DNA of 9,185 nt from 2-12-FULL-60-25 sp964638165 (GTDB lineage Bacteria; Patescibacteriota; Patescibacteriia; 2-12-FULL-60-25): contig CAZWYJ010000049.1 of NCBI GenBank assembly GCA_964638165.1, positions 1 through 9,185 on the forward strand, read 5' to 3'. How positions within the stretch are numbered: position 1 is the first letter of the stretch; every line of letters starts with the position of its first letter. Below, piece by piece: positions 5,384-9,185 of the stretch. Both the position numbers and the translations under genes were made by a program. The notes beneath the pieces were generated by a model. The model did no database searches. It was not told where the DNA came from and was given only the letters and a program-made list of their open reading frames with translations.

Positions 5384-6333
5384 TGCCTATGTCAACGGGT
5401 ATTCCGAAGTCTTTTCTTGTCACGGGTGGTGCTGGATTCATCGGTTCGCATCTGTGCGATCGCTTGATTCGCGATGGTCATGACGTGACATGTCTGGATA
5501 ACTTATTTACGGGCGCGAAAGCGAATATCGAGCATCTTTTGGCGCATGAGCGTTTTCATTTTATTGAGGGCGACGTCCAACGGCCATTCGATGGGGCGTA
5601 TGATCGTATTTTTAACCTCGCTTGCCCCGCATCGCCTCCGCACTATCAGCACGATCCGGTGGAAACGGTTCGCACGAACGTGCTCGGCATGATCAATTGT
5701 CTCGATCTCGCCAGAAAGACCGGTGCGAGGGTTCTGCAGGCCTCGACATCGGAGATCTACGGCGATCCTCTCGTGCATCCGCAGGATGAGTCCTACTGGG
5801 GGAATGTTGATCCGCTTTCGCGTCGCGCTTGCTATGACGAGGGAAAACGTTGCGCGGAGACGCTCTGTTTTGACTACCATCGCGAGCATGGCGTGGATAT
5901 CCGCGTGATCCGCATTTTTAATACCTATGGTCCGCGCATGGCAAAGAACGACGGGCGCGTTGTTTCCAACTTTATCCTCCAGGCCCTTCGTGGCGAGTCA
6001 ATCACGATCTATGGCGATGGGAGCTATACGCGGAGCTTTCAGTATGCGGATGATCTCATAGAGGGCATGGTACGCATGATGGATCATGATTCTTTTACGG
6101 GGCCGGTGAATGTCGGCAATCCCGGAGAGTTCACGATCAAGGAACTCGCGGAGCTCGTGATTGAGCTCACGGGTTCTTCCTCGGACATTTCTTATCTTCC
6201 GGCGGTTGCCGGTGATCCGAAGCAGCGCAAGCCGGCCATTGCCCTTGCAAAGGAAAAATTGGATTGGGAGCCAAAGGTCTCTTTGCGCGATGGCTTGGGA
6301 AAGACAATCGAATATTTTCGCGGGAAGGTTTGA
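5383..6333 (+). CDS. UDP-glucuronate decarboxylase (UDP-xylose synthase), SDR family
   Basis: Converts UDP-glucuronate to UDP-xylose and CO2 with bound NAD+, in the cytoplasm. The 316-aa length fits bacterial UXS enzymes. Visible are the Rossmann glycine loop GGAGFIG at 15-21, the acidic residue of DNLFTG at 39 that binds the adenosine ribose, STSE at 111-114, and YDEGK at 141-145, which holds the catalytic Tyr and Lys. Stretches highly typical of UXS are ACPASPPHYQ, IYGDPLVHPQ, ESYWGNVDP, RIFNTYGPRM and DGRVVSNFILQAL, so I prefer this over a general epimerase or dehydratase. The ATG at 5383 overlaps the stop of the preceding small ORF; ATG 5389 is an alternative. An in-frame TTG at 5359 would add only repeat-encoded residues. 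No Shine-Dalgarno is seen. It is followed after 47 bases by a glycosyltransferase, a plausible user of UDP-xylose. Confidence 0.88.
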   Translation: MPMSTGIPKSFLVTGGAGFIGSHLCDRLIRDGHDVTCLDNLFTGAKANIEHLLAHERFHFIEGDVQRPFDGAYDRIFNLACPASPPHYQHDPVETVRTNVLGMINCLDLARKTGARVLQASTSEIYGDPLVHPQDESYWGNVDPLSRRACYDEGKRCAETLCFDYHREHGVDIRVIRIFNTYGPRMAKNDGRVVSNFILQALRGESITIYGDGSYTRSFQYADDLIEGMVRMMDHDSFTGPVNVGNPGEFTIKELAELVIELTGSSSDISYLPAVAGDPKQRKPAIALAKEKLDWEPKVSLRDGLGKTIEYFRGKV

Positions 6334-6345
6334 GTGCCTCTCATC

Positions 6346-6374
6346 TTGCCAAAACCTCCCAAATCCGCTATTTT
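6346..6374 (+). promoter_or_regulatory. Promoter-like sequence just before the second glycosyltransferase
   Basis: TTGCCA (6346-6351), a 17-base spacer and TATTTT (6369-6374) end six bases before the ATG at 6381. The boxes match sigma-70 at 5 of 6 and 4 of 6. With no Shine-Dalgarno present, a transcript from here would begin at or very near the start codon, that is, leaderless. The gene could equally be read through from the decarboxylase. Confidence 0.25.
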
Positions 6375-6380
6375 CAATCC

Positions 6381-7544
6381 ATGAAACAGCGGGTTTTGAT
6401 TTTTGCAACGACCTATTTCCCGCTTGTCGGCGGGGCAGAAGTTGCGGTGCGGGAAGTGACGGATCGGCTTCCGGATTTTGATTTTGATTTGATCTGCGCG
6501 CGCGTGCGTCCGGGTCTCGCGTCCAAGGAGAAAATTGGAAATGTCATGGTTCACCGCGTCGGCTTCGGCGTGTCGCTCGACAAGTATCTCCTCCCGATCC
6601 TCGGTCCGATAAAAGCGTTTTTTTTAGACCGCGCCCCGATCATTTGGTCACTGATGGCGAGTTATGGGGGGTTCGCGGCACTTGCGTACACGTGGCTTCG
6701 TCCGCGCGCCAAGATGCTCCTTACGCTTCAGGAAGGTGATCCGCTCGAGCATTATGCAAAACGCGTCGGTGTATTGAGATTTCTGCACGAAAAGATTTTT
6801 GCGCGCGCGGATGCCGTTCAGTCAATCAGCCGGTTTTTGGCGGATTGGGCGCGGAAGATGGGGTTCAAGGGAGAGCCGGTAGTGATCCCGAATGGTGTAG
6901 ATGTAGAAAAATTTGGGCGTAGGGCGGAGCCTGTCCCGAGGCTTTTGCGAGGGATAGGGCGTAGGGAGTCATTGAGGAAATCATACGGCTTTTCGGATGA
7001 TGATACGGTGCTCGTGACGACTTCGCGATTGTCGCTCAAGAATGGAGTTGATGATTTGATTCGATCGCTCGTCTCGCTCTCGCCCCATGTTAAATGCCTT
7101 ATTGCCGGAGATGGAGAGGATGCGGAAAAGTTGCGCGTGCTTACGGAGAAGAAGGGGCTGGTGAACCGCGTGGTCTTTTTGGGATCGCGATCCCATGATG
7201 AGCTACCGGGTATTTTGCAGGCATCGGATATCTTCGTGCGCGCATCGCTCTCCGAAGGGCTCGGCAATTCGTTTTTGGAAGCCATGGCTACGGGCATTCC
7301 GATCATTGGCACGCCGGTGGGCGGGATTCCGGATTTTCTGACGGATGGCGAAACGGGCGTGTTCTGCCAGCCTCGCGATCCCGAGTCCGTTGCCGCTGCT
7401 GTCCGTCGGATTCAGGAGGAACCGGGATTGCGCGAGCGCCTGATCGCGAATGGTGAGCGCTTGGTGCGGGCGCAGTATGAATGGAATGGCATCGCGAATC
7501 GGATGCGAGAAATGCTTATGTCCCTTGCCGGGAGCCGCGTATGA
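6381..7544 (+). CDS. Family 4 glycosyltransferase (GT-B fold)
   Basis: A 387-aa cytoplasmic, retaining glycosyltransferase. The ATG at 6381 is chosen because MKQRVLIFATTYFPLVGGAE is the standard first strand and glycine loop (GGAE at 17-20); the frame extends upstream only into the decarboxylase gene. The N-terminal domain ends at VVIPNGVDVEKF. The C-terminal domain opens with VTTSRLSLKNGVDDLI, then LIAGDGEDAEKL, VVFLGSRSHDELP, and the EX7E motif with Glu292 and Glu300 (SEGLGNSFLEAM), followed by GIPIIGTPVGGIPDFL. Donor specificity is not readable; UDP-xylose is possible given the upstream gene. Between the domains lies an arginine-rich stretch (about residues 179-195) encoded by a 10-bp direct-repeat unit, at the same structural place as the palindrome in the first GT4. 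Its TGA overlaps the next gene's ATG (ATGA), which points to coupled translation. Confidence 0.92.
   Translation: MKQRVLIFATTYFPLVGGAEVAVREVTDRLPDFDFDLICARVRPGLASKEKIGNVMVHRVGFGVSLDKYLLPILGPIKAFFLDRAPIIWSLMASYGGFAALAYTWLRPRAKMLLTLQEGDPLEHYAKRVGVLRFLHEKIFARADAVQSISRFLADWARKMGFKGEPVVIPNGVDVEKFGRRAEPVPRLLRGIGRRESLRKSYGFSDDDTVLVTTSRLSLKNGVDDLIRSLVSLSPHVKCLIAGDGEDAEKLRVLTEKKGLVNRVVFLGSRSHDELPGILQASDIFVRASLSEGLGNSFLEAMATGIPIIGTPVGGIPDFLTDGETGVFCQPRDPESVAAAVRRIQEEPGLRERLIANGERLVRAQYEWNGIANRMREMLMSLAGSRV
6915..6966. repeat. 10-bp direct repeat bracketing an insertion-like segment in the second glycosyltransferase
   Basis: GGGCGTAGGG occurs at 6915-6924 and again at 6957-6966. The 42-base offset is a multiple of three, so the frame is kept. 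The 32 bases between contain cctgtccc and gggatagg, which pair over 8 bp with one G-T. The encoded GRRAEPVPRLLRGIGRRES sits between VEKF and SLRKSYG, where related proteins usually have only a few residues. Confidence 0.55.
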
Positions 7545-9185
7545 GAGGGCTTGATTTCAAGGCTATGGGCTCGCGCATCCGAGAACATCGCTTGGGGATC
7601 GCTTTTGCGGTCTTTTTTGGGCTCTTGATGGCATTGCCGTACATGGTTTTCCCATGGCAGATCGGCGATGCGTACCACGGGATCGGACGCATCATCGCGG
7701 ATGATACGCTTTTTTACCTCGCGCGCATCCGTGATGCCATGGACGGCTATCTCACTCTCGCGAATCCGTACCTCTGGGAGCATAAGGCGGGATTGCCGCA
7801 TCAGCTCTTCTTCGTTGAAGGTGCTCTCGGTCTCTTCTACCGCGCTTTCCGTCTCGATATCCTTTCCGGCTTCATTCTGACGACGGGTATCGCGTCCGCT
7901 CTCGCGGCATTCCTCACGTATGTCATTGCCTATACGATTTCGCATTCGTCGAAACAGTCCGTTCTTTTGACGGCCTTCCTCTTTATCGGTCTTTTTCCGC
8001 TCGCATTCCTCCGCCCGATCGCGCCGCAGACGAATATGCTGTTCTGGCTGGCGCAAATATACGTTCTCCTCCTGTGCGTCACGAGGCCGATGACCGTACG
8101 TCTCATTGTCGCAAACGCGATGGCATTCGGTCTGCTTTTCTATGTCTATCCGTACTATTGGATGCATCTGGCGGTCGTGTACGTTTTTCTTATCGCATAC
8201 CTATGGTTCGCGGACAGGGGGCGCGCGAAGCGCATCGGGCTTTCCGTTGTCGGCGGTTCGGTATTGGCGATCCCGTACCTCGTTTTGAATTTTTTGGAGG
8301 CGCGCTTGCCGGAATTCGCGGAAATCATCGCACGAATGGGAATGGTCGAGACGCACATGCCCGGGAGCCTCGATGTTCTGATGAGCGTAGGGATTTGCGT
8401 GATCGTCTTTGTTTTTCTTTTGAAGAAAGGCACTCGTCCTACCGCGGGGATGGCCTTTCTCGTCATCAGCGCCGTGAGCGTTGCGATCGCCACGAATCAG
8501 CAGGTAATTACCGGAAGGGATGCGTTCTTTTCCAGTCACTTCCGCGATCTCGGTTTTTTCTCCGTCGCTTTTGCGCTCTTGGCACTCGCCCCGTCTTTTT
8601 TTGCGCGGATGAAGCATCCTCGGCGGTATCTCATAGGCACGGCGTTAATTATGCTCTTTGTGATCGGCGGCGGAATGAAGGTTTATGCCGTGACGCTTTC
8701 TTCCGTTTCGGAGCAGAGCGTTCGGATGCAGGCATACGGTCCGGTGATTGATTGGCTGAACGCCCGCGTGTCAAAGGACGCGGTCGTCTACGCGAATGAA
8801 GAATTATCTAGAGTGATCCCCGTGTATACGTCCGCGAACGTTTTCTTTTCGAGTCAAATCAATCTCTCGCTCGTATCCGATGCTGAATCAATGCGCCGTT
8901 TCGTCTACAATAATTATTTCGCCTCTTTGACGCCGGAGATGATCGCGAAGAACGAACGGTCGGTCTTTACGCTGCGGTACATTGCCCAAGCGGGAAAGAT
9001 GCGTCAGGGGAATAAACTGCGCCGTTTGCTCGGCTTGGATCCGATCCCGTTCGAGGTTCTTCCGGAGGAGCGCGTGCAGGACGCGATTCGTCAGGCGAAT
9101 GAGATCCGTCAGAGTAGCGATGTGAGCGGAGCGTGGCGCGAATTTCGTGTGGACTATATCCTCTGGGACAGGGAGGCGAATCCGG
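7541..9185 (+). CDS. Polytopic membrane protein, probable GT-C-type glycosyltransferase (3' end outside window)
   Basis: Starts at the ATG overlapping the stop of the previous gene and stays open for 548 codons to the window edge. A first membrane segment at about 19-37 is followed by an outside loop with ADDTLFYLARIRD (Asp54-Asp55), where GT-C enzymes usually keep a catalytic or metal-binding acidic pair. Further hydrophobic segments lie near 110-132, 140-157, 166-180, 186-204, 207-223, 232-251, 279-294, 302-317, 337-355 and 363-383. A loop reads NQQVITGRDAFFSSHFRD at 319-336, a pattern I associate with related membrane proteins. From about 390 the chain is soluble and probably extracytoplasmic, with VDYILWDR near the end of the visible part. 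GT-C enzymes use polyprenyl-phosphate sugars outside the membrane, which fits the locus. The family is inferred from architecture, so a non-enzymatic membrane protein is not excluded. Confidence 0.7.
   Translation, partial: MRGLDFKAMGSRIREHRLGIAFAVFFGLLMALPYMVFPWQIGDAYHGIGRIIADDTLFYLARIRDAMDGYLTLANPYLWEHKAGLPHQLFFVEGALGLFYRAFRLDILSGFILTTGIASALAAFLTYVIAYTISHSSKQSVLLTAFLFIGLFPLAFLRPIAPQTNMLFWLAQIYVLLLCVTRPMTVRLIVANAMAFGLLFYVYPYYWMHLAVVYVFLIAYLWFADRGRAKRIGLSVVGGSVLAIPYLVLNFLEARLPEFAEIIARMGMVETHMPGSLDVLMSVGICVIVFVFLLKKGTRPTAGMAFLVISAVSVAIATNQQVITGRDAFFSSHFRDLGFFSVAFALLALAPSFFARMKHPRRYLIGTALIMLFVIGGGMKVYAVTLSSVSEQSVRMQAYGPVIDWLNARVSKDAVVYANEELSRVIPVYTSANVFFSSQINLSLVSDAESMRRFVYNNYFASLTPEMIAKNERSVFTLRYIAQAGKMRQGNKLRRLLGLDPIPFEVLPEERVQDAIRQANEIRQSSDVSGAWREFRVDYILWDREANP

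Noticed and set aside
7412..8167. 251-codon minus-strand open frame rich in Arg, Glu and Asp
   Set aside because: It is the mirror of the end of the second GT4 and the start of the membrane protein. Its composition is that of an antisense shadow, with no domain motif.
2385..8490. GCGATCGC octamer (cyanobacterial HIP1 sequence) at 2385, 3456, 5456 and 8483
   Set aside because: Four copies in 9.2 kb exceeds a simple random expectation, but GCGAT and GATCGC are common in this genome's codons, and the spacing is far sparser than in HIP1-rich cyanobacteria. It is not enough to call a motif system or a cyanobacterial origin.

Overview
The window is part of a cell-surface polysaccharide or protein-glycosylation locus from a bacterium. 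By eye its GC content is a little above 50%. It holds six protein genes; the first and last run off the window. TAG, TGA and TAA all close genes, so the standard bacterial code applies. Start codons mostly lack a Shine-Dalgarno sequence. The combination of a ligase fused to a TPR domain, compact glycosyltransferase genes and short-repeat intergenic tracts reminds me of Patescibacteria (CPR) genomes. That is an inference from style, and other poorly cultured phyla remain possible.

Layout: (1) 3-1769 (+), the C-terminal part of an O-antigen ligase/polymerase-like membrane protein with a TPR tail. (2) 1770-1912, a C/G-rich cluster of inverted repeats between convergent genes. (3) 1913-3181 (-), a family-4 glycosyltransferase interrupted in frame by a 69-bp near-perfect palindrome. 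(4) 3182-3380, a divergent intergenic region with a 7-bp-periodic inverted repeat followed by a telomere-like CCCTA tract. (5) 3381-5273 (+), an AsnB-type glutamine amidotransferase. (6) 5244-5381, opposed 7-bp-periodic arrays around a 25-codon ORF that looks like the stub of a four-helix-bundle protein. (7) 5383-6333 (+), a UDP-glucuronate decarboxylase (UDP-xylose synthase). (8) 6381-7544 (+), a second family-4 glycosyltransferase. (9) 7541 to the end (+), a large polytopic membrane protein, probably a GT-C-type glycosyltransferase, overlapping gene 8 by ATGA.

Likely teamwork: the decarboxylase supplies UDP-xylose. The two GT4 enzymes build a glycan on the cytoplasmic side. The AsnB-like enzyme supplies asparagine or amidates a sugar acid. 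The GT-C protein may add sugars from lipid-linked donors outside, and the Wzy/WaaL-like protein polymerises the glycan or transfers it to its final acceptor.

The most unusual content is non-coding. Three gene junctions carry short-repeat tracts, each in inverted pairs and largely with a 7-nt period. At three places the repeats have become coding: the C-terminal tails of the first GT4 and of AsnB, and the short ORF that overlaps the decarboxylase start. Both GT4 genes also carry extra repeat-like sequence at the same structural place, the linker between their two Rossmann domains. I see no rRNA, tRNA, CRISPR array, transposase or integrase.
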